Positions 46,970 to 57,378 of a stretch of 64,000 nucleotides of DNA are shown here, one piece after another (position 1 is the stretch's first letter; every line of letters starts with the position of its first letter). The notes beneath the pieces were generated by a model. The model did no database searches, was not told the origin of the DNA, and saw only the letters and a list, made by a program, of their open reading frames with translations. The translations under genes were made by a program, and so were the position numbers. The stretch is from Echinarachnius parma (Eukaryota; Echinodermata; Echinoidea; Clypeasteroida; Echinarachniidae), in assembly GCA_037951105.1 (NCBI GenBank), contig JBAMJV010011062.1:1-64000 (forward strand), read 5' to 3'.

Positions 46970-48212
46970 GCTTGAGTGTGTGAATGTACAAGGTACTAAA
47001 GTAAGTAAAGACACCAGGAAAGATGAGGCATACTAGGCACTGGGATCAGTATCCAGAACAGTTAAGAAGACACGTTGTACTGTACGCGCGCTCCTGTCAA
47101 ATGGCTATGCATCTACATGTAGATCTGTAGATCTGTAGTTATGACATGCAAGTCAACTCCATAGCCTAGTCATTCCTGGGCCAGGGTTTTTTCAGAGGGA
47201 TATTTGCTCCTTTCGTTTCAGACCAAGCGAAATTAATCAATGTCACTGTTCAATGAAACGAAGTTCCAAGATTGTTCGGCAAATGGCAAATGGTATGCTC
47301 CTATACTAAGTCAAATAAACATACCAATGTAAATGGTCAAATACAGACGGTTCTACAGCAATCAATATCTCAATATTATAGCCCACAACCTAACGTTGTA
47401 CTCCCCGTTACAGTTTAACACACACAGTCACAACATGCTCGAGTTTATTCCTCTTTCAACTGACCCAGCATTTACGTCTACGATCGACGAGTCACAACAA
47501 ATGCAAGCAAGATAATGTTCCTGATTTCTGAATGATTCAATGACAACAAGGTGAACTGTCAGTGCTCCACCATACAGACCCTGATACAGACAATGATTTT
47601 TAAGCAGAATGACGCACTTCCCCCTTTATTTCTCTCCCATGCAATAAACGAATACAGGGTTATGATATTTGTTCAATATGTACAATACACACAACCGTGG
47701 CAAACAGAAATATGGATGTTCTCAATGGATTTTCCCCGACCCCCAACGTAGAGTCATGTGACAACAACATATGGACGGCCGTTTCTGTCAAATATGATCA
47801 TGCTCTTGCACTTGCCCTTCGTCGTGTTAAAAGTGATTCGGGGCAGATCCTAGAGAGGTCTACAGGATAGGACAATACTGGGGTGAGCAAAGGAGGGGCA
47901 ATATTTGCAACAAAGGGAAGGGGTCCTGTGTCTACTGGAACAACACTCGACCCGGGGCCCGGTGAGCAATAAGAGGGGAAGCTTGGGGTCGGTCCTTCAT
48001 ACAGTATAGTTAAGGGCTAATTTAGTAGAATAACACTTTGCATGGGTGTTTGGGGTGTGAGCAAAAGGTGGTAAGATTTCCAGTAGGGAAGGGAGTTCTA
48101 GTAGGAGCAAATCTACTGGAACAACACTCGGCCCAGGGTGAGCAAAGAGGGGGCAAGATTTCCAACAGGTAGTAGGGGCTAATCTACTGAAACAACACTC
48201 GGGTCAGGGGGT
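46970..48212. other. 5' flank of TRIM C, shared upstream block
   Basis: No coding exon recognised; it should hold the minus-strand promoter and 5' UTR. It matches 22964-24150, 33600-35280 and 57379-58650. Recurrent CTACTGGAACAACACTCG phrases from about 47930 to 48200 mark an old tandem repeat. Confidence 0.5.
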
Positions 48213-48658
48213 AGTCCAGTTTGTGGCGAATTTTTTTTTTATCCCTGTGCGCTCTTGCCCGCTAGATGGCGACACACCCCACTTATCTGTTAATACCCCC
48301 ACTTGGCTGGTGTGGTGTGGCAGCCAAGTGGGGTAAGACAAACGATATAAAAAAAAAATACTGGATATAGCAACAGCGCCCTGTTCATGAAGCCAGCGAC
48401 AGTGTGAAAAGTACTCTCAATACAAAGGTCTTCGATTCACTCGAGTGAAGCGATTTACGCTAGTGAATGGGGCACCTTTTGTATTGGGTGTACTTTTAGA
48501 TATTTGCGGCGACTTCAACGTCGCGCATTTGGCAGTGTGTAGCGTGCTATCCAGTGTGTATATCGATGGGTAAGACAGATTAGTGGGGTTTGTCGCCATC
48601 TAGCGGGCAAGAGCAGACAGGGATACAAAATAGATTCGCCACAGTCCAAACTGGACAA
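48213..48658. mobile_element. MITE with AGTCCAGTTTG ends and ~10-bp target duplication
   Basis: GTCAGGGGGT stands on both sides (48203-48212 and 48659-48668) and only once in unit 5 (near 58650). The ends AGTCCAGTTTGTGGCGAA and, inverted, TTCGCCACAGTCCAAACTGG enclose longer inverted repeats with TTGCCCGCTAGATGGCGACA. A 9-10 bp target is typical of Mutator-like elements. Decayed relatives sit in the unit spacers near 6085, 39955, 52045 and 62410. Confidence 0.88.
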
Positions 48659-50199
48659 GTCAGGGGGTGGGGGCGGAGGTGAGCAAAGAGAGGGAGCACG
48701 ATTTATAAAAGGGGAAGCGGTCCTAGTACAATCTACAGGGCAAGATTTCCAACACGCCTAGGGCAGTTTGGCATGATAACTCTTTATACGTAGCTCTAAT
48801 GACCTGACCAGGGTCACATACACCGGGATTCCGAATCCAACGGTGGCCGTGGGCTAGATCTTCAGCAAAGTAGTTGTGGCTTACCATTCTATTAATTCAC
48901 CTGTCAGCGCGATGTAGCCACTAGCTACTAGCCATTTGAATACATATCCCTGATTGTACAGATAAAACAATGTTTATATGTTGTATTTCTGTAAAATAAA
49001 GACATTTAAGCGCGCCCCCCCCCCCCCCCCCCACCCCCATCCCCCAATCATACATTCACACGCTTATGCTACACCGCTAGCGTGATTAACATCAACACAA
49101 TCAATGCGTGATTGCTGCAGCCTAGACTTTGACCAGGATCATCATTTTTCTGCCCCGTTTCCATGGTTGCTGCTTACTTAGCCGATAATAAGCGATTCTA
49201 TTTATAGAATGTTCTGTTAGTTAATTGTGCAGGATACATACTGGTATTGTGTAATTATGATTCAACACAACTCAATAATAAGACAGTGTACAGGTATGTA
49301 AGTTAACCACCATTGTCTGTGTGCAACTTATTGAGCTTATTGGGAACTATATATTCTCTGGAGAAAGGTGACTGTTGTTGATATTATTGTTGTTTGAATC
49401 ATCTTTCATCCCGCCTATTCATATATTGTTTCCCGCAGCTCATACAAATTACTCCCTGCCCACCACTGAATAATTCCACCACTACCAATGGCATATAGCG
49501 TGGGCTTACCGATTATAATTATGGGGGGGATTGGATGGTGGCATGCTACCACGCACTTGTTTTGTTTGTTTGGTCTTTGTCAAATAATGGTGTCCCCAGC
49601 ACCCAACAAAAAAGGAGACAGCCTAGATTTGATGAGGAAAGAAAACATATATTATTTCTTTATTTTTCCGAGAGAGGGGACCAGACGGCCCGTTTAGCTC
49701 AACATTAATTGTGCCATCGGGATTTCTAAAGTGGGGTGGCGATCGAGGCCGTTTCGGGAGGTACACAGTCAATCAGCAACAACAGCATTAGGCAAACACA
49801 ATATGTGTGATAAATTGTGATTTAAATGATTTTCTTTCAATGTGAAATGTATCAATTTAATCATGTTAACTGGGTATTAACGTTGTAGGGAATAGGGTTA
49901 TGATGAGAAGGGGGCATAGACGAAGGAGCCGACGGGGCTAGTGACTGCGGCTTCCTCCCCTATTGAGATTGTGAGCAAAACGAATCGTCAGGCAAAATCA
50001 AACCTCATCCTCGAAGCATTTTTTGACCTATTATACTGCAGGTGTTATTAAATTAATATTATGCATTATTGTTTGAATCAATAAATACTGGTATGCCATA
50101 AAATAACATACATTTGTTTTGCATCTTTTGATCTATTTGTTTTACATTGATGATTTTGTTGCTCGTCATCTTTTTTTAAAATCCATCTTCTCTTTTCAG
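48659..50199. other. Array-unit spacer upstream of FAM167-like copy 3
   Basis: Matches 37116-38640 and 58650-60036. A C tract lies at about 49016-49038. No exon recognised. Confidence 0.5.
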
Positions 50200-50255
50200 A
50201 CTGCTGTGAAATTTTAGGACCACCAATTGGCGATACAGCTGATGAATTTGCATCT
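50200..50255 (+). pseudogene. Truncated first part of the FAM167-like exon, unit 4
   Basis: After TCTTTTCAG the first 50 or so bases of the exon (ACTGCTGTGAAATTTTAGGA and on) are present and then lost, as in units 3 and 5. TTT TAG gives a stop early in the frame. Confidence 0.75.
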
Positions 50256-50394
50256 TTTGTTTTCCTTTAGTTTTATAATCACAATTATTTCGAATAGGTA
50301 AACGTTGTTACATCGTTATCAGTGTTCAAAATAATAGCAAATGGATTTTCTCCATAATTTTATTATCTTCTTATTGTCCTTGTCTGTGTTGCAG

Positions 50395-50645
50395 ATTGCG
50401 ATAAAATCTCAGGACCACAAACTGGCGATGCAACTGATGAAGCTGCGCGCCGAGATCCAGGAACTAAAACTGCAGAAAACTAGCAACGAGCACCAAGAGT
50501 TGATAGAGGACGCCCGCTATAGTATCGTGGAGGAGAACGAAGAGATGTAAAGCGCGCTGTTCGATTTGCCGATGAACAATAACTTTTTCGTGCTGAACGG
50601 CGGGAATGATCCATTGAAGGACATGGGTGTGAAACGAAATTATAT
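50395..50645 (+). pseudogene. FAM167-like terminal exon, copy 3 (nonsense and shortened tail)
   Basis: The acceptor TGTGTTGCAG ends at 50394. The frame IAIKSQDHKLAMQLMKLRAE and on is open for 51 codons to VEENEEM, where TAA (50548-50550) replaces a Lys codon. After the stop, the same frame still reads SALFDLPMNNNFFVLNGGND and on, and then the RMNLNRRRFSL part is missing. One echo of the tail follows near 50770. If spliced it would give a protein lacking the family's conserved C-terminal motif. Confidence 0.85.
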
Positions 50646-50859
50646 CTTACCCCCCCTCCTCCCATGAGACATGGGGGTCGGCGCAATTAATTTAATGATT
50701 TATCATTTTTGTATCAAACAAGATAAATAAATTATTGATAAAGTAATGACAGCAACAATAACTGTTACGCGCTGAACTGCGGGGATGATCCATTGAAGGC
50801 CATGGGGGTGACGAGTATAAAACACGAGACGCTTTTTTCTGCGGTAACGAAATACGACA

Positions 50860-51737
50860 GGGAGCGTACGTGGACTGTAACGACAACAAAATAAAACATA
50901 TTGTGACGGATGCAAATACGTTGGGGTGGAAACCTTTCTTCTCTGATTTGGTTGATCGAATGACAAATTTAGAGGTCTAATATGGGCTTCCCAATGAAAA
51001 TCGCCGTTGTTGTTTTGCTTGTTTGTCATGTGAATAACCCCCCCCCCCCCTCCTCCCTATGCCTTATACCACGGGGGTTGCTTAAAGTGATCTTGTTACT
51101 TTGTTGACATGACTACAAACTTTGACAAAGGGTTGATATTATGTTACAGGATTACTTCACTAATATGTGATATTTCCACAGATTGACATGATTGATGTGT
51201 AAACAAATGAAGGTTAATATATTATGTATGCCATATGTGGCAAGTATAATGAGCGAATAATTATGCATAAGTGTCATTTTGCTATTAACTAATCGCCATA
51301 GACATGATAGACTGATAAGTGTGTGTGTACACAGTATGACAGTTGAAACGATGCTTGGGAATTTTAGCAAATTAATTCATAAGCGAACATTTATAAACAA
51401 AAAATCAAAGCTGACTTCGTCCTCGCTTTGGACTGGTAAGACTAGGAGCAAATGTATTATTTGAAATTGATATTTATACACACACTTGATGACACATTTT
51501 AATATTACTTTGATGAGCATGAATAAATAATATCATATTATTGATATAATATGCAAGACATTTCCATCGCTTTATTTCCCTCTTTGCTTGTATTTACATA
51601 CAATGGCGTAGCAGCTGCGGACACTTGGTGGCAACGTATTTACACAATACAATTCAAGGGGGTAGGGGGTTGAGGAGGAAGAGATATACTAAACATACGC
51701 GTACGAGGCTATGAGTGCCACAGCAGCCCCCCCCCCC

Positions 51738-51811
<74 letters not shown>

Positions 51812-52301
51812 ACCCCCCGACGAGTTTTGAAGAAGGAAAACAAATGCCATACTCGCGTTTAAAAAAAAAACACACTTCAAGTTCAGGCAAAACCATATCA
51901 CATTCGGGCAAACTCGCGTCATCTATTCGGTAATGTAATTCAGGCAGCATTACTGGCAACATACTCAGGCGAAGATGTGCACACGTGTACGCCCAGGGGT
52001 GTGTACATAACATGCCCACATGAGTGGAATCCTTATAGTCTAGTTCAGACTCTACGGATTAGCCCGCTAGATGGCGACATACGAGAGTGATCTTTTAGAT
52101 ACATTGATAAAACCAAAGACTATAGAATCCATTAAGCGTCCTTTGATAAAACCCTGTTTACATAGACGGGTTATACAGTGATTTAGATCTGTATAGTACA
52201 ATAATGGATCTGATTTGTTGCCATCTATTGGGCAAGAGCGGAACTTGGGAAATAAATTATTCTCACCGTCCCAAACTGGCATAAAGTTTAATCCCCGCTA
52301 C
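50860..52301. other. Array-unit spacer of unit 4
   Basis: Equivalent to 5040-6230 and 60760-62460. A C tract lies at 51040-51050. The sequence near 51211 (GTTAATATATTATGTATGCC) is the empty counterpart of the MITE at 61118-61729. No exon recognised. Confidence 0.55.
51727..51818. repeat. 92-bp nearly pure poly-C tract
   Basis: C homopolymer with A at 51738 and 51812 only. The same spot holds shorter C tracts in units 1 (about 5867) and 3 (about 39731) and almost none in unit 5 (about 62216), so it has expanded or shrunk since duplication. The complementary strand is poly-G and could form quadruplexes. The assembled length may be unreliable. Confidence 0.9.
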
Positions 52302-52399
52302 GTGTGTGTGTGTGTGTGGGTGTGCCGCGCGCGTGTGTGTCCGTGTTTGCGCGTTTGGGTGTGTGCGTGAGCGTGTGTATATATGTGTGTGTGTGGGTG

Positions 52400-52441
<42 letters not shown>

Positions 52442-52442
52442 G
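52302..52442. repeat. Microsatellite (TG)n, unit 4
   Basis: About 140 bp of TG repeats broken by GGGTGTGCCGCGCG and GTATATATG segments. Counterpart of 7520-7647 and 40208-40258. Confidence 0.95.
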
Positions 52443-52921
52443 TACATGTATGTGCATCTGCTTGCTCACAAAACATTACATTCGACACATACAAACATAT
52501 ATTTACTTGCACAAACATACAAATCAGCACACACAGAAAAGCATGTTATACACTCACTTTCGCACACAATCACGTACATACACATGGATACATACAAACA
52601 TTTACTTGAACTTGGACATACACATACCACACATAATATATTCAGAATATCATTCAAACTCATAATGATTTGCCTGGATACACACCAAACATTAACTTAG
52701 ACACACAAGAACATACAATCAATCACAGGGGGAAAACAAAAACATAAACACGTAATTTGCATGATAGTCTACTGTGCTTAGTTTATTCGTAAATAACTGG
52801 TGGATAAATGCAATAGTACTTGAACAAATCGGACATTGAAGAACACAAAGCAGCATTCATAGTATTATTTTAAGTAACTGGTCATTACTGGATAAAAACA
52901 GCATTAAAAAGAATCATATCT
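52443..52921. other. CA-rich spacer after the TG array
   Basis: ACAAACATATATTTACTTGC and related sequence shared with units 1-3. No exon. Confidence 0.5.
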
Positions 52922-53191
52922 GGGCCCCGTACGTTGCTGATAGAGATACAATCGATTGTAAGCTACAATTGATTGTAAGTCAGAACAATAAAATTGCGCA
53001 TTTAAAAAAAAACAGATTTGTGCAATTTAGTCACAGGATCATGGGACCCCTTTGAAAATCAGTTTCTGCTGAAAGGGCCATCCCACCCATTTGTGGAAAT
53101 AAATAAATAAAAAAAAAAAAAAAAAAAAAATCTTGACTTACAATTCATTTCAAATTTTACAATCGATTGCATCTCTTTCTGCAACGGGTCC
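52922..53191. mobile_element. Foldback element with GGGCCCCGT...GATACAATCGATTGTAA ends
   Basis: The left end GGGCCCCGTACGTTGCTGAT followed by GAGATACAATCGATTGTAA is mirrored at the right by TTACAATCGATTGCATCTC and GCAACGGGTCC. About 270 bp with an A tract near 53110. A degraded relative lies at about 8200-8340 in unit 1. The target duplication is not clear. Confidence 0.7.
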
Positions 53192-53930
53192 TTGCTGTTA
53201 TTAAAGCAGCAATTTCTTAACTAGTTATAACTGGATAAAGCATTATTTGAAGAAAACAGTTATATCTAATGTTATTATTTGAAACATCTAACAACATTTT
53301 AAAATGAATATAGGTTTCGCAAAACGAAAAACAAAAGAAATTATCTGGGTCATTCATTTTTGCATGAAAATGTCGCTCGGTCATCTTGTTTAAATTATAG
53401 TGGGATTGATGTATTCATCATATAAAAGTAAAAAAAATAATTATGAGTTATAATTATGTACACATTCTGTTTCATGTATATTTATATACATGATTCAATA
53501 TTTTTCACTGTTTAATGATTATTTCCGTGGATTTTTGTCTGAAAATTTGTTTACATTTAGTTTATAAACAGATCTGCCGCGTATTATTTTGCATAAATCA
53601 TACGTTATTTTACGACTTACCGTACCTTGAACAGAATATGAACAAACAAAATAATAATAAACATTACACAAAATCAGACTCTCTTAATCAAGTTCATAAA
53701 GTATAAACGTATAACATCAGTAAGTAATATATATAGAGATTGTATGACGGCACTAACAACCATAGAGATATACAAAAATCAATTATGGATAACACTGTAC
53801 AAATTGACATATTAAACTTCTCCTCTCTTTGCTTCATTTACATGTATTATCATTCCCATTTTGACTAATTCTGGAATATTTGTTTCCATTTTCAAAAATC
53901 TAAAACATCTGAAAGCTTCGTCATCCTTAA
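53192..53930. other. Spacer of unit 4
   Basis: AT-rich, matching 8350-9272 in unit 1. No exon recognised. Confidence 0.5.
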
Positions 53931-54219
53931 AGGACAATGAAATCCAGACAAATTGTTGTATGCACCATAATACTCTACAAAGGATAAGTAGTCCCTGAAA
54001 CATTTTCGAAAAGAGGAAGCATTTTTTATTTTTTTTAACGGCTGGTTCAAAATTATCGAATCATTGTGGGGCCCCACAATTATTACAAATGATTTTGATC
54101 AAATAAGGTTTATTCTGTCATTAAAATTGTATGTTCTTTCAAATTCGACACTCAGTTTGTCATTATCTCATAACAAATTATTTTGTGTAGCGCCCTCTAT
54201 ACCAAAACTCAACTATCCT
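53931..54219 (-). mobile_element. Shortened TTAA-type MITE, family of 22045-22603
   Basis: TTAA flanks 289 bp. The right end TACCAAAACTCAACTATCCT and internal AGGAAGCATTTTTTATTTTT, GGGGCCCCA and AGCGCCCTCTATACC match the family; the left part is deleted. Unit 1 reads TCGTCATCCTTAAGTTTCGT at about 9265-9284 with a single TTAA, proving insertion after the units separated. Confidence 0.93.
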
Positions 54220-54873
54220 TTAAGTTTCGTTTTAAATTCGTAATCCGGCATGTTATGTACGGGAACTACACAGGATATTTAACGCTTGTTTATTTTGTTT
54301 GTTTTGTATTTGTCAAGGAAACAAAATAATGAGTTAATCCGTAACTCTTATAAGTCGAACCTCTTTCACAATCCATGGACTCCCTTCCCTTAGCTGGACA
54401 TGCTAACGAAAATGTAGGAATTGATAAGGCACTTGATCATAGGTTTCGGAATAATTAAATTACGTACTTAAATCTGATATATGACTTAAATTACGATAGA
54501 TGATTGTAACGCCTTGAAATTTCAAGTATATGCAGCGGTATGAGGAATTATGCGTTGATCAAATGTTAATAGAAAGGAACATTCACAAACAAGGTCACAT
54601 GATTAAAATGCAGTCCCGGTGGCGGTCAAGAACTGTATAATTCCACTAATACACAACAAAAAACAATAACGAATCATGTAATGCTATATTAGGGTAACCA
54701 TTAAGATAAATATGAGACATTGATCCAACATGTCTAAAGGCGAAGAGAAAGTAACATTCACAAACGAAAAAGTCACATCAGTGGCGGTCAAGTACTGTAT
54801 TCCATTAAAACAAAAAAACAATAACGAACTGTTCTCAACGGGGTAAGGTACATCAGTGGTGAGTCAGAGTCCT
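54220..54873. other. 3' flank of TRIM D
   Basis: Downstream of the D stop. A diverged duplication of about 150 bp (TTGATCAAATGTTAATAGAA near 54556 and TTGATCCAACATGTCTAAAG near 54720) with ACAATAACGAA phrases parallels the 3' flank of gene A. Likely includes the 3' UTR. Confidence 0.5.
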
Positions 54874-56704
54874 TCAGACACCAAAATCGATAGCATTCTT
54901 GAAGACATACATCATCCCGGGGGTGCAGAGGACGATAGCATCCGGTGAAGGACATTTCATGTAATACCAGTTACGTTTAGGTATTTTTATCTTGACATCA
55001 TTTAAGATCGTCTCCACCAACACTCCATCCAGTGTGTACCTCTTGATCGTCACCGTGGACTTCGATTGGTCAATCTCCGCAATGTATAGATTGTCATTTT
55101 TGTCAACTGCTGGATACGTTCTAGTAGGTGTTTCTATTACGCCAATGTCTTTGCCACATTCATCCACCACCCTCACATTCATCTCAGAATTTATAACAAG
55201 ATTGCCACAGTTAGTAGTGTGTACCTGATGAGGTGTTGATGATACTTGTATTTCTCTAATGGGATCGCCTCCATCAGGGCTGAATACTTTAATGAGCTTC
55301 TCATCCCTGTAGGCTACGAAGATCTGGTCCTTACCATCGCTATCTATGTCCTTGTATGATGTGGTCACGGGTGTCTTAAACTTAGTCAGTGTGCTCTTGC
55401 CATCAGCATCAAACAGTTTGACCATGTCGACACTACCTATATTTGATATAGCAGCAAAGCGTCCATCAGACAGAACTGTGACATCCAGTAGGCCTGTGTT
55501 TAGATCACGTTTCCCAGGAGTCCTCACCCCATCCAGGGAAAACTCATCAGCAGGATGATGATGATTGTAGCCGATCAAAACGCTTTCAGGTGACATTACA
55601 GCCAGTCCATTCATGGGTTCGTCATGTGGTAACTCCACTTCATTGACCAAACACCACTTTTTGTCAGCAGCTACTCGGCCCATACGGCATATGTCCATCG
55701 GCTGTTCATGGAATTCTACACGTGCGGCTGTACGTTTGGCGTTTCCTGGTATGCCTTGTGACTCTCTGATCCAGCTTTGACTGGTCTCAAGTAGTTCTTC
55801 CAGTTCTTTCATCAAGTGTTCGTGTGACACCAGTGCGTCTCCCTCAAGGCAACTGTGTCCCTCCCGACACTCCAGGATGTTTTGAGCCGTAGATACTTGT
55901 GAAGACATCTTCATTGCTGCCATCTTTATCGAGTCAAATTTCTCGTCGCACGATACATCAATCGCCTCCACTTCCGCTTTCAAAGTTTCCTTCCGCCCTT
56001 CAAGTTGTCTCTGGAGGTCTGCAAAGGTGCGATCGATCTGTTGATTCACCTCCTTCAGCGATGCTTTCACGCTTCTCCGTTCCTGCTCTGTTTCCCGGAT
56101 GAACGCTTCCAAGCTGCCTTTCTCGTTCTCGCATCGCGCCACCAGTTCAGCAATCTTCTCTCTGACCTCTCTTTCAACTGATGTACGTTTGACGATTTTG
56201 TGATCTCTTACATTGTGCTCAACGATCGTACACTTGTGGCAGATAACTGCACGGCAATCCGCACAGTAGAATTCTCGGGCCTCGGCAGTGTGCTCAGAGC
56301 ACTTGTCGAACTGACTGGAAACGCAGCTTCGTTCACCACTCATTATCTCTTTCACGGATGCCACACGATGGCCTTTGAAGACGGTAAGTTCAAATTGTGT
56401 GTGGGCTGTCAGGCATCGCTCGCATAAGTAGACATCACACTCGCAGCAAAAGACAACGGCGTATGAGTCCTCTTGATGTTCCCCCTTCGATTTAACCTCG
56501 CACTGGGAACATCTTGGGCGATCGTCGTACAGCTTCCTGAGCGGGCTCGAGGAGTCGTTGAATTCCTCGACGAGGTGGTTGAGGGAGACGTTTGACGGCA
56601 GGCCCGTGACTCCTTCTGCGCCGAGCTCCGTCTCTTGTCGACACAGCGGACACAGCAAGGACAGTGACGCTGGCTCTGGTTGCTGAGGGCGACATTCGTC
56701 GTAT
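54874..56704 (-). CDS. TRIM gene D, exon 2
   Basis: Fourth paralog, 652 aa when spliced. The acceptor TTCATCTCTTTAG is followed by the base that completes Arg 43, then YDECRPQQPEPASLSL and CPLC. Here Leu replaces the Met that could be mistaken for a start in the other genes, which supports the spliced model. An open frame runs back into the intron (to 56757) but lacks the rest of the RING. B-box 1 (CSQC, CCECDVYLCERC) and B-box 2 (CSEH, CADC, CHKC) are complete and are closest to gene A. The propeller is closest to gene C (RVVDECGKDI, TPTRTYPAVDKNDNLYI) and ends VFKNAIDFGV. Likely a ubiquitin ligase with unknown target. Confidence 0.9.
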
Positions 56705-57250
56705 CTAAAGAGATGAAGAAAATATTCTCCATTTGGATCAAACGGCTTAATGATCATTGTCGGGAGATGTAAACATGGTTCCTTGGGTTAACATCCGAGG
56801 TTGCGTCCTTCGAATAGTGACGATAAAGGGCGGCCCCAACCGTAACAAATCTTAATTTATTGAGCGCGTCGGTAAACAAACAAAATAAATAATAGATAGA
56901 ATATATGGAGAGGGTGTTATTATTTAGGGGAAATCCTATAGTCTATGGGTTTACAATTTTAATTATCCGCGGTTGGAATGATAAAAGGGGTATTAGGGTC
57001 TGACGTAAGAGTGAAATATATTCCTGGGTGTAATTTTCTTGGGGGAGTATCATTACGTAGAAACCTCACTGGGAAGCATTTGTTTTTTATGTCAGTTGTA
57101 GGGATAGGGTAATTGTTCGGACGTTTATTCTTGGGATAGTAATTGTCATTGGGCAGGGTAAAGGAGGTTTAATTTTTTGAAATAATTACAAAAAATAATG
57201 AGATGTTGCGGTGCTAATAAAATATCTACGACATACAGATATCGACTTAC
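56705..57250. other. Intron 1 of TRIM D
   Basis: At 546 bp this is the shortest version and has no visible element, so it is a good model for the ancestral intron. The segment TTATCCGCGGTTGGAATGAT (56963) and ATATTCCTGGGTGTAATTTT (about 57018) is the empty counterpart of the insertion at 16499-17087 in gene A. Confidence 0.7.
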
Positions 57251-57378
57251 CTCTCCAGGCATTTCCTGCAGAAGGTGTGTCCACATCTGAGTAGCGTGGC
57301 CTCCTCGAATACATCCAGACAGAGCGAACACATCAGACTCTCCATCTCCTTGGAAGGCTGGGGATTACTGGAAGACAT
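57251..57378 (-). CDS. TRIM gene D, exon 1
   Basis: First coding exon, 128 bases, start context CAAGCATGT. It encodes MSSSNPQPSKEMESLM and then CSLC, RCGHTFC and KC, the first six RING ligands, with LDVFEEATLL between. The donor is AG/GTAAGT, the strongest of the four. The intron is 0.55 kb. Confidence 0.9.

Noticed and set aside
56705-56757. N-terminal extension of gene D into the intron
   Set aside because: The open frame runs through the acceptor by chance; the extension has no RING residues and no counterpart in the sister genes.
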